From Lachnospiraceae bacterium (GTDB lineage Bacteria; Bacillota; Clostridia; Lachnospirales; Lachnospiraceae): DNA of 64,000 nucleotides. The stretch is taken from positions 1-64,000 of the forward strand of contig JAGAYR010000026.1 of assembly GCA_017940415.1 (NCBI GenBank), written 5' to 3'. Positions within the stretch are counted from its first letter, which is position 1. Every line of letters begins with the position of its first letter. Below, piece by piece: positions 1-7,382 of this stretch. Made by a program: the position numbers and the translations under genes. The notes under the pieces are model-generated. The model did not search any database, was not told the DNA's origin, and saw only the letters and a list, made by a program, of their open reading frames with translations.

Positions 1-12
1 ATAGAGACAAAT

Positions 13-46
13 AAGGACAAGAATCGCTATGATCCTTGTCCTTTTT
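13..46 (+). terminator. Intrinsic terminator at left edge
   Basis: AAGGACAAG (13-21) pairs with CTTGTCCTT (35-43) and is followed by a T-rich run. It probably ends transcription of a gene lying left of the window. Confidence 0.6.
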
Positions 47-60
47 CTTATTCTATAGTT

Positions 61-128
61 GACCCCAACGATCCACCCCAACGACAGACCCCAAAGTTTG
101 CCCCCAACGAAGGGAGACCCCAAAAAAC
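61..128. repeat. Degenerate 13-bp tandem array (CCCCAACGA units)
   Basis: CCCCAA recurs at 63, 76, 89, 102 and 118, so the first four units are spaced exactly 13 nt apart and the fifth is displaced by 3 nt. Three units read CCCCAACGA and two read CCCCAAA. The opposite strand therefore carries five G4-G5 runs. The function is unknown; the regular period resembles iterons or a small tandem expansion. Confidence 0.6.
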
Positions 129-141
129 TTTGATTACCCAA

Positions 142-315
142 CTAGTCTTCAGCTTTTTCCATGACCATATCTGATAAAGCAAACGGAACAATTTCCTCTG
201 GACATGATGCAGGACTTATCCAGGCATCAATTCTTTCTTTAGGAAGCATGACGGGCATTCTGTCATGAATTTTAGAAAACTCTGCTGTTGGCTCTTTGGT
301 GAGAACTACAAATAC
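142..315 (-). pseudogene. C-terminal remnant of SRAP (HMCES/YedK-type) peptidase
   Basis: Read on the minus strand, the segment encodes FVVLTKEP..., then KIHDRMPVMLPKERIDAW, then EEIVPFALSDMVMEKAED and a TAG stop at 142-144. This matches the C-terminal third of SOS-response-associated peptidase (SRAP) proteins, including the family's HDRMP motif. SRAP proteins crosslink to abasic sites in single-stranded DNA. The N-terminal catalytic Cys2 part is absent: homology stops near position 315, where the DNA becomes a phage-protease shard on the other strand. No start codon or full domain exists, so this is a remnant. Confidence 0.75.
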
Positions 316-318
316 AGG

Positions 319-423
319 ATAGCAGAAGAGAGCTGGTTTGACGATGATGTCACACCGGCTCTTTTTAGAGATGAGCTAAATGCCGGAACCGGAAATATTA
401 CGGTCTGGATCAACAGTCCGGGT
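319..423 (+). pseudogene. Fragment of phage ClpP-like head maturation protease
   Basis: About 35 codons read IAEESWFDDDVTP, then ALFRDELNAGTGNITVW, then INSPG. This matches the N-terminal beta-strand region of ClpP-fold prophage head-maturation proteases (family pattern: AEESW..D.vtP..Frd.L......ItvwINSPGG). The following catalytic Ser/His/Asp part is missing; beyond 424 the sequence runs into the end of a tetR gene. It is open from an ATG at 265, but the first 18 codons are only the antisense of the SRAP remnant. It is a shard of a lost mobile element and unlikely to be functional. Confidence 0.65.
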
Positions 424-436
424 GAAGGCGTTTTAA

Positions 437-940
437 TTATCGTTCGAGAATATTATCCAACTTAGAGGCGAGCTGCTCCGGAGACTCTTTGCATCCATGG
501 ATCAGCCAAAGAAGGAAGATATTATATATTCCGCCTGCAAGAAAATATGATTTGTATTCGTCATATTCATCTTTGTGAAGCGTGAGAAAAATATGATCGA
601 ATTCTTCCTTTACCAGGTAAATAAGACCGGCATTATAAATGGCAAGGCAGATGTCGGCATGCTTTTTCATATGTGTTAAGAGCTTGGTGAAATATTGCCT
701 TGGAGAGTCATTCTTTTAACTGATTCTTGAATCTCTGAGGAAATCCTCAGTTATAGAGGAAATCCATGCCTCCAGGACATCTTCTTTTGTATTGAAGTTA
801 CGATAGAAGGACATTCGTGTTACTCCGGCTTTATCGCATAATGCGGTAACAGAGATTTCGTTATAAGGGACTTTCTTCAACAAAAGGAGAAGGGCATCTG
901 TTATATATTCGGTTACTGATCCTTCGCGAGAGATTTTCAT
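437..940 (-). pseudogene. TetR/AcrR-family regulator interrupted by an in-frame TAA
   Basis: The N-terminal part (940 to 719) is a TetR helix-turn-helix domain with the signature ISVTALCDKAGVTRMSFYRNF. The C-terminal part (670 to 440) resembles the TetR_C_8-type ligand/dimer domain (AGLIYL..., then FLAGGIYNIFLLWLIHGC). The two parts are in one reading frame, separated by a single TAA at 716-718; translation across it (KNDSPRQYFTKLLTHMKK) joins them smoothly. This is a nonsense-type pseudogene, or a truncated DNA-binding peptide of 74 residues if translated. No clear Shine-Dalgarno precedes the ATG at 940. It is divergent from the hydrolase at 976, the usual layout for a TetR regulator and its target. 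A sequencing error at the stop cannot be excluded. Confidence 0.75.
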
Positions 941-975
941 GTTACAGTCAAGGCTCTGACGACTACATAAATAAA

Positions 976-1797
976 GTGCAGCCGGGGGGGAGTATAGAGG
1001 AAAAATATCTTGCTATGGGTTCTCATGATGTCTCTTATTGGGAACAGAGCGTTATGCAGGATTTCAAGAAATATGAGGTTTATTATCCGTCTGACATTGC
1101 AGAGAGCACTGTCAAATACCCGGTAGTGATCTTTTCTAACGGTACCGGCGTATGCGGATCCAAATATCCTGCGATTCTAAAGCATCTTGCTTCTTGGGGA
1201 TTCATCGTAATGGCGACGGAAGAAGAAAATTCATGGAGCGGTTTATCTTCCGAACTGTGCCTGCGTACAATCATTTTACTGAACGAAACTGAAAGCGTTG
1301 ATGGCTGGGCTGATAATCCTTTTTATGGACACGTTGATACAGGTAACATTGGCGTTTCAGGGCATTCGCAGGGCGGTGTCGGCGTGATGAGTGCTGCTAC
1401 AACTATGGAGCATCATGATATGGTAAGGGCAATCTTTGCGGCAAGCCCGACAAATATGACCCTGGCAAAAGGGCTCCAATGGGATTACGATCCAAGTCTG
1501 ATCACTGTTCCTATCTTCCTTGTGTCCGGAACAGGCAACGCCGATGAGAATCTTGTAGTATAGGGTCAACAGCTTACAGACATATATAACGCAGTACCAG
1601 ATAGTGCAACTAAGGTTATGGCGCGGAGAACAGGAGCGGATCATCCTGATATGCTAACCTTTGCGGATGGATATATGACAGCATGGTTCATGTGGCAACT
1701 GCAAGGTGATGATGAGGCAGCGAGAGCCTTTACTGGTGATAATGCAGAAATCCTGAACAATGAACTTTATCAGGATCAGCAGACAAGTATCAGATAA
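976..1797 (+). pseudogene. Alpha/beta hydrolase (chlorophyllase/dienelactone-hydrolase type) with amber stop
   Basis: The encoded protein has an alpha/beta-hydrolase fold: YPVVIFSNGTG (oxyanion strand), the nucleophile elbow GHSQGG at about residue 130, and a later GADHP that would supply the catalytic histidine. An in-frame TAG at 1561-1563 splits it after 195 codons; the same frame continues for another 77 codons to TAA at 1795-1797, including the histidine region. The only start in frame is GTG at 976, with no convincing ribosome site, next to a G7 tract, so an N-terminal leader may be lost. Its divergent neighbour, the tetR gene, is also broken by one stop, which suggests the pair was dispensable and decayed together. 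Confidence 0.75.
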
Positions 1798-1821
1798 TTA
1801 AAATAGAGAATGCTTAGTTTC

Positions 1822-1850
1822 AGAGAGTCGTGTAACAGCGGCTCTCTTTT
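1822..1850 (+). terminator. Terminator after hydrolase pseudogene
   Basis: AGAGAGTCG (1822-1830) pairs with CGGCTCTCT (1839-1847, one G-T pair), followed by a short T run. Confidence 0.6.
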
Positions 1851-1927
1851 ACCAATGCAATCTGCGTAAGCGGATTTGAACATATAATTTGTTCTTTATA
1901 ATTGCCATAGTTCTCCTTAAAAATGTG

Positions 1928-1956
1928 AAAAAAAATACAGACCTTTTGGTCTGTAT
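1928..1956 (-). terminator. Minus-strand terminator-like hairpin without an obvious gene
   Basis: ATACAGACC and GGTCTGTAT (1935-1956) form a perfect 9-bp stem with a TTTT loop. On the minus strand it is followed by a run of T residues, making a textbook intrinsic terminator for leftward transcription. No minus-strand gene lies to its right, so it may be an orphan of a deleted gene or an operator. Two further GTGGTCTG copies (1959-1966 and 1981-1988) repeat the stem sequence downstream. Confidence 0.5.
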
Positions 1957-2046
1957 AAGTGGTCTGGAAATGATATGAAGGTGGTCTGAACAAATTGACG
2001 AGCGTGCAAACCTCCTATTTTACTGTGTTTTTCGAGTTTCTAATAT

Positions 2047-2070
2047 AGTTCAAGTCCCACCTTCCGCACA
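2047..2070 (+). other. tRNA 3'-end remnant (tRNA-Leu-like), candidate att site
   Basis: AGTTCAAGTCCCAC followed by CTTCCGCACA reads like the T-loop (TTCAAGT), the 3' T-stem strand (CCCAC), the 3' acceptor strand (CTTCCGC) and discriminator A of a bacterial tRNA, most like tRNA-Leu (GCGGAAG acceptor). The 5' T-stem strand GTGGG and everything upstream are absent, so the gene is not intact. A hairpin plus T tract follows at 2073-2096, as expected behind a tRNA gene. Such 3' tRNA duplicates mark integration ends of tyrosine-recombinase elements. This is inference from sequence resemblance. Confidence 0.5.
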
Positions 2071-2120
2071 CGGGTCCACCGGACCTTTTTCTTTTTCCGC
2101 CTCACCCCGCCTTCCGCACA
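2060..2120. repeat. Direct repeat CCTTCCGCACA, 50 nt apart
   Basis: The 11-mer CCTTCCGCACA occurs at 2060-2070 and 2110-2120. The first copy is the acceptor end of the tRNA-like remnant. The second is followed by GAAGG, which can pair with its own CCTTC. The pair could be nested attachment-site duplications. Confidence 0.5.
2073..2096 (+). terminator. Terminator behind tRNA remnant
   Basis: GGTCC (2073-2077) and GGACC (2081-2085) form a short stem followed by TTTTTCTTTTT. Confidence 0.45.
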
Positions 2121-2242
2121 GAAGGACATTTTCTATAATCGGTTATCATAATGTTTTCTTTTGTTATTGAGTTTCTGTATGAATGACATCCCTTATAAGA
2201 TATAATTTTATCCGGATTGAGTTTACTTGAAGATTATCCGGA

Positions 2243-2452
2243 ATGAGATTAAATGATTTTAGAATAAAAGTGTTTTTGATATTAGTATCTGTGGTATGTT
2301 TGTATGTGACCGGATGCGGTAATGTTGCAGCTGATTATGAAAGTGCTGTAAATAATGAGGCAGAGGGATTATCTGAGGTTGAATCGGATGTTGTTTCATC
2401 ATCGGACGAAAAGTTATCTCAATTACTGAGCTTCTTTGTTCCGATTCAGTGA
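2243..2452 (+). CDS. Small lipoprotein, unknown function
   Basis: The 69-residue product has a basic N-terminus, a hydrophobic segment and a lipobox (YVTGC, Cys at about residue 25), so it should be a lipid-anchored surface protein. The mature part is acidic (NEAEGLSEVESDVVSSSDE) and ends abruptly after about 44 residues. It resembles in character the lipoprotein at 3227 but is much shorter, so it may be a truncated relative. A TATAAT box lies at 2201-2206 and a strong terminator follows. No family is recognised. Confidence 0.6.
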   Translation: MRLNDFRIKVFLILVSVVCLYVTGCGNVAADYESAVNNEAEGLSEVESDVVSSSDEKLSQLLSFFVPIQ

Positions 2453-2467
2453 GTATAACGCATTTTT

Positions 2468-2507
2468 CTAATCATCTTTGGCTTACGCTGAAGATGGTTA
2501 GTTTTTT
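2468..2507 (+). terminator. Terminator after small lipoprotein
   Basis: CTAATCATCTT (2468-2478) pairs with AAGATGGTTAG (2491-2501, one wobble), then six T residues. Confidence 0.8.
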
Positions 2508-2594
2508 ATTTCGGAAAGCCGGTAACTTGCAAATATACCAGTGAAAGATTATAAATATATTTGTTGTGCTTATGAGCTATAAAGGAGAATGGTT

Positions 2595-3218
2595 ATGGAA
2601 AATGTAGATATCAAAGGACTCGGTGATATTAAGGTTGTAACCGATCTTTTTTCACAGGTTGGATGCAACGAAGATGATAATTGCATCGTTATTGTTACTA
2701 ACAGAGATTTCGGTACAGGTTCTTATGCGGGAGATATTATGACTACGAACTCTACTGTCGCAGGCGCAAAGGCTGGCGGAGTAGTAGGCGGATTGGTTGC
2801 GGGAGCTGTTGCAGGTGCGGTCAATGCTGCTGTTCAGGAAAAGGTAGGAGAGTTTCACAGGAGCCTTGACTATAAAAAGCAGATCGCATTTGATACACGT
2901 AATTACGCAGGTTTTCTGGTTAATGTAGTTTCAAACGGAATCGGTGTTATTCCCCTTAAGAACAGTGGACAGCTGATTCCCAAAATAAAAGATCTTAAGA
3001 CCGATGCAGATAATTTTGTATTTTTTGAAAATGATGAGATAGAGACAAAAGCTCTTAAAAAGCTTCCTCTTCATTTTTCTTCCGTAAAGCTTGCAATTTG
3101 TTTTAAGGGAACCGGAGAACTTAAAGTTGATACTCCCTGGGAATGTCCCAAGAAACACAAGCTGATTCCTTATCAGGAAGAGAACTTTAACAAGCTTGCT
3201 GCAAAACTTGCTAAATGA
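2595..3218 (+). CDS. Conserved-looking protein with central Gly/Ala-rich segment
   Basis: The 207-residue protein begins at ATG 2595, 7 nt after AAAGGAG (2581-2587); the ATG at 2589 is too close to that site. Residues about 50-80 form a Gly/Ala/Val-rich stretch (AKAGGVVGGLVAGAVAG) like a glycine-zipper membrane-associating segment. The rest is mixed alpha/beta with no signal peptide. It overlaps the next lipoprotein frame by a few bases at most and is probably co-transcribed with it. No family or function is recognised. Confidence 0.7.
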   Translation: MENVDIKGLGDIKVVTDLFSQVGCNEDDNCIVIVTNRDFGTGSYAGDIMTTNSTVAGAKAGGVVGGLVAGAVAGAVNAAVQEKVGEFHRSLDYKKQIAFDTRNYAGFLVNVVSNGIGVIPLKNSGQLIPKIKDLKTDADNFVFFENDEIETKALKKLPLHFSSVKLAICFKGTGELKVDTPWECPKKHKLIPYQEENFNKLAAKLAK

Positions 3219-3226
3219 GGTTATTT

Positions 3227-3970
3227 ATGAAAAAGAAGTTTCTTACTGCATTGCTGATTGCGGCAACATTATGTTTTTCGGCTTGCTCGGATGAAGAGGT
3301 TTTTACAAATCCCGATGAGTTGTCCGGTCAAAATGAGGAAGCTGTTGTTGTAGAAGAACCGGTTGCTTCGGAAGACGTTGAAACGATTGCCGTAGACGAT
3401 GAACAGGCAGAGAACGGTTCTATCAGACAGCGTGGTGTAGCCGGTTATGTAGACGGCAGCGTTTATAGAAATGAGTTTTTTGGAATTCAATATGCACCCG
3501 CTATGGGTTATGCATTTTTGTCTGCTGATGACATTGAAAAAATCGGCAATCTGAGTAGCGAGCTTTTGGATGATGAATCTATCAAAGAGAGTCTTGAATC
3601 AGGTCAGACTGTAATTGATTTTCTTCTTACGGATGTATTGATGCAGAATTCCGTAACCTGTACTCTTGGTAAAATGGCAGACGATTCGTTCACCACTGAA
3701 GAAATTGAAGCCCGTATCGATGAGCTCGTTCCCGTACTTACACAGGTATATGAAAGTAAGGGATTTGAAAATCTTATATGTGAACATTCAGAAATTACAT
3801 TCCTGGAGAAGGAAACACCCTGCATCAGTATAAGCGGATCCTTCAGTGGTACCGAAATAAAAATGGTACAGGTCTTTCTCGTTAAGGATGGTTATTCTGC
3901 TACGATAACGATTCAGGCCGATACGGATGAAAAAATATCTACACTCATAGGAATGTTTACTTCTTTATAG
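3227..3970 (+). CDS. Lipoprotein of about 247 residues, unknown function
   Basis: The product starts MKKKFLTALLIAATLCFSAC, a clear lipoprotein signal with Cys at about residue 20. An acidic low-complexity linker (EEAVVVEEPVASEDVET) follows, then a globular domain (residues about 75-247, beginning VYRNEFFGIQYAP). I prefer ATG 3227 to the upstream ATG at 3215 because GAGG lies 6 nt before it and the signal peptide then begins properly. It directly follows the 2595 gene. It is likely a membrane-anchored extracellular protein. Confidence 0.75.
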   Translation: MKKKFLTALLIAATLCFSACSDEEVFTNPDELSGQNEEAVVVEEPVASEDVETIAVDDEQAENGSIRQRGVAGYVDGSVYRNEFFGIQYAPAMGYAFLSADDIEKIGNLSSELLDDESIKESLESGQTVIDFLLTDVLMQNSVTCTLGKMADDSFTTEEIEARIDELVPVLTQVYESKGFENLICEHSEITFLEKETPCISISGSFSGTEIKMVQVFLVKDGYSATITIQADTDEKISTLIGMFTSL

Positions 3971-3986
3971 TGATTCGGATAGGCTA

Positions 3987-4018
3987 ACGCCTTCAGCAAA
4001 AAACTGAAGGCGTTTTTT
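3987..4018 (+). terminator. Terminator after lipoprotein
   Basis: ACGCCTTCAG (3987-3996) pairs perfectly with CTGAAGGCGT (4004-4013), followed by TTTTT. Confidence 0.9.
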
Positions 4019-4143
4019 CTTTGAAAGTTTGATTTTGAAAATCTCGGGATTTATAATTTAACCACGATTACGCATTATCATTAGAATCTGAATAAGAGAT
4101 TTGCTTGCTGTCATAATTAAGTGAATTTCTTATATCAGATTAC

Positions 4144-4374
4144 ATGAATCGAAGGGATTTAAACGGTATTCCGTTTTTATATCCTTCCATAATGCTTAAT
4201 CCCAAAGAACTATCGAAAATAGTTCATGAAATTAATAATGTTTATCATGCTAAATACAAAGGCAAACAATTTGCCATGATTCGCACCTTGGATCTGCGGA
4301 ACAGTTACAATATTTACTACTTTGAGGTGCACGGATTTGGTGATTACAACATTGTTGAAAAGATTCCTGATTAA
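4144..4374 (+). CDS. Hypothetical small protein (76 aa)
   Basis: The protein MNRRDLNGIPFLYPSIM... has no signal peptide, membrane segment or Cys motif. It lies 11 nt upstream of the next small gene and is probably co-transcribed with it. No family is recognised. A small two-gene unit like this could suggest a toxin-antitoxin pair, but no motif of a known family supports that. Confidence 0.5.
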   Translation: MNRRDLNGIPFLYPSIMLNPKELSKIVHEINNVYHAKYKGKQFAMIRTLDLRNSYNIYYFEVHGFGDYNIVEKIPD

Positions 4375-4385
4375 GGAGGCAGAAT

Positions 4386-4610
4386 ATGACCGAATTAATG
4401 AAAAAAATAAGCATGATTCCGGATTCGTATGATGACTTCATTTGCGGTGTAGTCAATTATGCCAAGAAAAATCCGAGACATATTGAAATATTAAAGAACT
4501 ATTTGGATAGTAATGAGAACCTGACATCATCGGATGTTGTTGAATTCATTATCAGACAGCCTGATTTTCACGAATATAGTGCGAATGCAACAAAAGTGAT
4601 GGTCGGATAG
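4386..4610 (+). CDS. Hypothetical small protein (74 aa)
   Basis: The protein MTELMKKISMIPDSYDDFICG... looks all-helical (helix around NPRHIEILKNYLDSN, then SSDVVEFIIRQPDF). It has a good ribosome site (AAGGAGG at 4374-4380). The fold and spacing look like those of small uncharacterised proteins common in Lachnospiraceae. It lies 35 nt upstream of pyruvate kinase but has no proven link with it. Confidence 0.6.
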   Translation: MTELMKKISMIPDSYDDFICGVVNYAKKNPRHIEILKNYLDSNENLTSSDVVEFIIRQPDFHEYSANATKVMVG

Positions 4611-4645
4611 TATAATTTTTTAGTTAGTAAAAGGAACACAGTTTT

Positions 4646-6058
4646 ATGAGAAAAACAAAGATCGTATGTACCATAGGCCCTGCCAGTGAAAGCCCCGAGA
4701 TGATCGAGAAATTGTGTCTTGCCGGAATGAATGTTGCAAGACTGAATTTTTCACACGGTTCTCATGAGGAGCATAAAACCCGGATTGAAAACATCCGTAA
4801 GGTTAGTGAAAAACTTCATATGCCTATTGCAATACTTCTTGATACGAAAGGACCTGAGTTCAGGATCAAGACATTTAAAGACGGTAAGGTTACTCTGAGC
4901 GCGGGAGACCGTTTTGTTTTCAGGGAAGAGGACAGCATTGGCGATAAGGATGGAGTATCCGTCAATTTCAAAGGTCTGGCAAGTGATGTTGTTCCCGGCG
5001 ATCATATTCTGGTATGTAACGGTCTTATGGATTTCCTGGTAAAAGAGATCGCAGGGAACGAAGTTATATGCGAGACTCTTACGGACGGAAATCTTTCCGA
5101 CAGGAAGAGCATGAACTTCCCCGGCAAGATAATGAGCACCGAGTTCTTGAGTGAGCAGGATAAGGAAGATATAAAGTTCGGAATTGAGAATGAAGTTGAT
5201 TTTATAGCATGCTCGTTTGTGTCAAGAGCAGACGATCTCAGAGCCGTAAGAGATTTCCTTGAAGCAAACGGATCCCCCGATATCGAGCTCATAGCAAAGA
5301 TTGAGAATCAGCCCGGTATAGACAATATCGAAGAGATCTGCGAACTTTGTTCCGGAATCATGATCGGACGAGGAGATATGGGTGTTGAGATAGCTCCCGA
5401 AAAGCTCCCCGCAGTACAGAAGAGCCTCATCACCAAGTGCAGACTTCTCGGTAAGAGAGTTATCACAGCTACCGAGATGCTTGAGTCAATGATCTCATCA
5501 CCCCGTCCCACCCGTGCTGAGGTATCGGACGTTGCTAACGCGGTATATGACGGAACTTCAGCAGTAATGCTTTCAGGTGAGACCGCTGCGGGCAAGTATC
5601 CGGAGCAGGCGGTTAAGATGATGGCATCTATTGCGGAATCCACGGAAGCTGAGATCCATTACGAGAAGAGATTCCACAATAATTCTTTTGAGATGAGAAA
5701 CAATGTGGACTGTATCTCACATGCGGTTTGCGGAATGGCTATCGATGTTAAAGCCAAGGCGATTGCCGTATGCTCGATCTCGGGAATCACGGTCAGAATG
5801 GTATCCCGTTTCAGATGCCCCGTTGATATAGTGGGAATAACCACTAATGAAAAGAGCTACAGAAGGCTTGCCCTTTCCTGGGGGGTAACTCCCGTTCTTT
5901 GTGAGAAATTCGATTCCACGGATGTTCTTTTCTATTATGCACAGAAAACCGCTACGGAACTTTTTTCGCTTAAAGAGGGAGACAGTGTGGTAATAACCGG
6001 CGGAATGATCAACGGAACTTCCGGAAATACCAATCTGATCAAGATTGCAACTGTATAA
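4646..6058 (+). CDS. pyk: Pyruvate kinase
   Basis: Catalyses phosphoenolpyruvate + ADP to pyruvate + ATP, the last step of glycolysis, in the cytoplasm. The 470-residue protein starts RKTKIVCTIGPASESPEMIEKL and has the catalytic-loop Lys context (ELIAKIENQPGI, about residue 220), the Mg-binding region MIGRGDMGVE and the ATEMLESMI...PTRAEVSDVANAV segment. It lacks the extra C-terminal PEP-utiliser domain of Bacillus-type enzymes, so it is the short form. A TATAAT lies at 4611-4616, but no good -35 box accompanies it. It is monocistronic, with a strong terminator behind. Confidence 0.97.
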   Translation: MRKTKIVCTIGPASESPEMIEKLCLAGMNVARLNFSHGSHEEHKTRIENIRKVSEKLHMPIAILLDTKGPEFRIKTFKDGKVTLSAGDRFVFREEDSIGDKDGVSVNFKGLASDVVPGDHILVCNGLMDFLVKEIAGNEVICETLTDGNLSDRKSMNFPGKIMSTEFLSEQDKEDIKFGIENEVDFIACSFVSRADDLRAVRDFLEANGSPDIELIAKIENQPGIDNIEEICELCSGIMIGRGDMGVEIAPEKLPAVQKSLITKCRLLGKRVITATEMLESMISSPRPTRAEVSDVANAVYDGTSAVMLSGETAAGKYPEQAVKMMASIAESTEAEIHYEKRFHNNSFEMRNNVDCISHAVCGMAIDVKAKAIAVCSISGITVRMVSRFRCPVDIVGITTNEKSYRRLALSWGVTPVLCEKFDSTDVLFYYAQKTATELFSLKEGDSVVITGGMINGTSGNTNLIKIATV

Positions 6059-6077
6059 TCTTTAGCGCAGGGTTTAT

Positions 6078-6116
6078 AAGACGGTTTCCGCTTGATTGCC
6101 GGGAAGCCGTCTTTTT
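6078..6116 (+). terminator. Terminator after pyk
   Basis: AAGACGGTTTCC pairs with GGGAAGCCGTCTT across a short loop, followed by a T6 run ending near 6116. Confidence 0.85.
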
Positions 6117-6187
6117 TGTGTAAATGGTTACAAATAGAAAAAATTTACACACTTCATGGCACTTTTTGACAAGTTATTTTTCTACTA

Positions 6188-6216
6188 TTGTGCGAATATA
6201 TATGGGTAACTAATAT
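6188..6216 (+). promoter_or_regulatory. Sigma-A-type promoter for GH43 gene
   Basis: TTGTGC (6188-6193), 17-nt spacer, TAATAT (6211-6216). It lies 25 nt before the GH43 start codon. A TTGACA at 6166 has no matching -10 box. Confidence 0.5.
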
Positions 6217-6240
6217 TATTTTCCGAAAGAGAAATTAATT

Positions 6241-7221
6241 ATGAGAAGACCTAACGAAAGAAAACCTCTGGTAACCCATATGTTTACTGCCGATCCTTCG
6301 GCTCACGTTTTTGACGGAAAGATCTATATCTATCCTTCACATGATATAGAGCTTGATGTTCCCGATGATGATGACGGAGCACAGTACATGATGGAAGACT
6401 ATCATGTATTATCTATGGATAACCTGGATTCTCCCTGCGTTGACAACGGCGTTGCAATCAACTACAAGGATATTCCCTGGGTTAAGCAGCAGATGTGGGC
6501 ACCCGATTGTATTTATACTAACGGAAAGTATTATCTTATTTTCCCCGCTAAGGATAAGGAACTTAAGTTCCGTCTCGGTGTTGCCGAATCCGACAGCCCC
6601 GTAGGACCTTTCATCCCTCACGAGAATTTCATCGAAGGCAGCTACAGCATCGATCCCGCTGTTCTTGTAGATGATGACGGAAGAATCTATTGCTACAACG
6701 GCGGACTTTGGGGCGGACAGCTTGAGATGTGGCAGTCAGGAGAGTTTAATCCCGACGAGCCCAGACCGGAAGGAGATGTTCCCGCACTCGGCCCCCTTTT
6801 CGCAGAGTTCACTCCCGATATGAAGGGATTCAAAGCAACTCCCAAGCATATCGAGATCCTTGATGAGAACGGAGATCCCATTAAAGCTTGTGACGAGGAT
6901 CGCAGATACTTCGAAGATCCTTGGGTTTACAAGTACAACGGAAAGTATTATTTCTCATATTCAACCGGAACCACCCATTACCTCTGCTATGCAGAGAGTG
7001 ATAAGCCCGACGGTCCTTTCACTTATAAGGGAAGGATCATGGAGCCCGTTCTCGGATGGACTACTCATCACTCCATCCTTGAGATAGACGGCGAGTGGTA
7101 TATTTTCTATCATGACTGCGAGCTTTCAAAGGGAATCACCCACGAAAGATGCGTTAAGTACACCAAGCTTAACATCGCAGAGGACGGAACTATCGAGACC
7201 ATTCATCCTTACGATGACTGA
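6241..7221 (+). CDS. Glycoside hydrolase family 43 (beta-xylosidase/alpha-L-arabinofuranosidase type)
   Basis: The 326-residue protein has the GH43 five-bladed propeller landmarks: the N-terminal base Asp in TADPSAHVFDGKIYIYPSHD, the pKa-modulating Asp in SIDPAVLVDDDGRIY, and the likely acid Glu in YFEDPWVYKYNGKYYFSYS. It has no signal peptide, so it should act in the cytoplasm on imported arabino- or xylo-oligosaccharides. The family shows that the substrate is a pentose glycoside; the exact specificity cannot be read from the sequence. It is a single gene with its own promoter and terminator, and may cooperate with the GH51 enzyme at 58874. Confidence 0.92.
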   Translation: MRRPNERKPLVTHMFTADPSAHVFDGKIYIYPSHDIELDVPDDDDGAQYMMEDYHVLSMDNLDSPCVDNGVAINYKDIPWVKQQMWAPDCIYTNGKYYLIFPAKDKELKFRLGVAESDSPVGPFIPHENFIEGSYSIDPAVLVDDDGRIYCYNGGLWGGQLEMWQSGEFNPDEPRPEGDVPALGPLFAEFTPDMKGFKATPKHIEILDENGDPIKACDEDRRYFEDPWVYKYNGKYYFSYSTGTTHYLCYAESDKPDGPFTYKGRIMEPVLGWTTHHSILEIDGEWYIFYHDCELSKGITHERCVKYTKLNIAEDGTIETIHPYDD

Positions 7222-7251
7222 TCTGAAGAATAATCCAATATGATCTTCCGG

Positions 7252-7280
7252 GGATGGCCTTGAGAAAAGGCCATCCTTTT
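7252..7280 (+). terminator. Terminator after GH43 gene
   Basis: GGATGGCCTT (7252-7261) pairs perfectly with AAGGCCATCC (7267-7276), then TTTT. Confidence 0.85.
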
Positions 7281-7369
7281 ATATAGAAGAATTTTTTATA
7301 GCGGCGATTATAAATAATAAAAATTATGTAAAGTTTATAATTTTCCTATGGATTATTTGTTTAATATTA

Positions 7370-7378
7370 TGTTAGAAT
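7370..7378 (+). promoter_or_regulatory. Extended -10 promoter of EAL gene
   Basis: TGTTAGAAT is an extended -10 element (TGn + TAGAAT). No good -35 is present at 17 nt. It would start transcription near 7385, just at the hairpin described next. Confidence 0.4.
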
Positions 7379-7382
7379 ACCG

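Noticed and set aside
1..2130. An intact prophage or integrative element
   Set aside because: Only short shards and broken genes are present; no integrase, portal, terminase or relaxase was found.
4144..4610. Toxin-antitoxin pair
   Set aside because: Two small adjacent genes, but neither shows motifs of a known toxin or antitoxin family.
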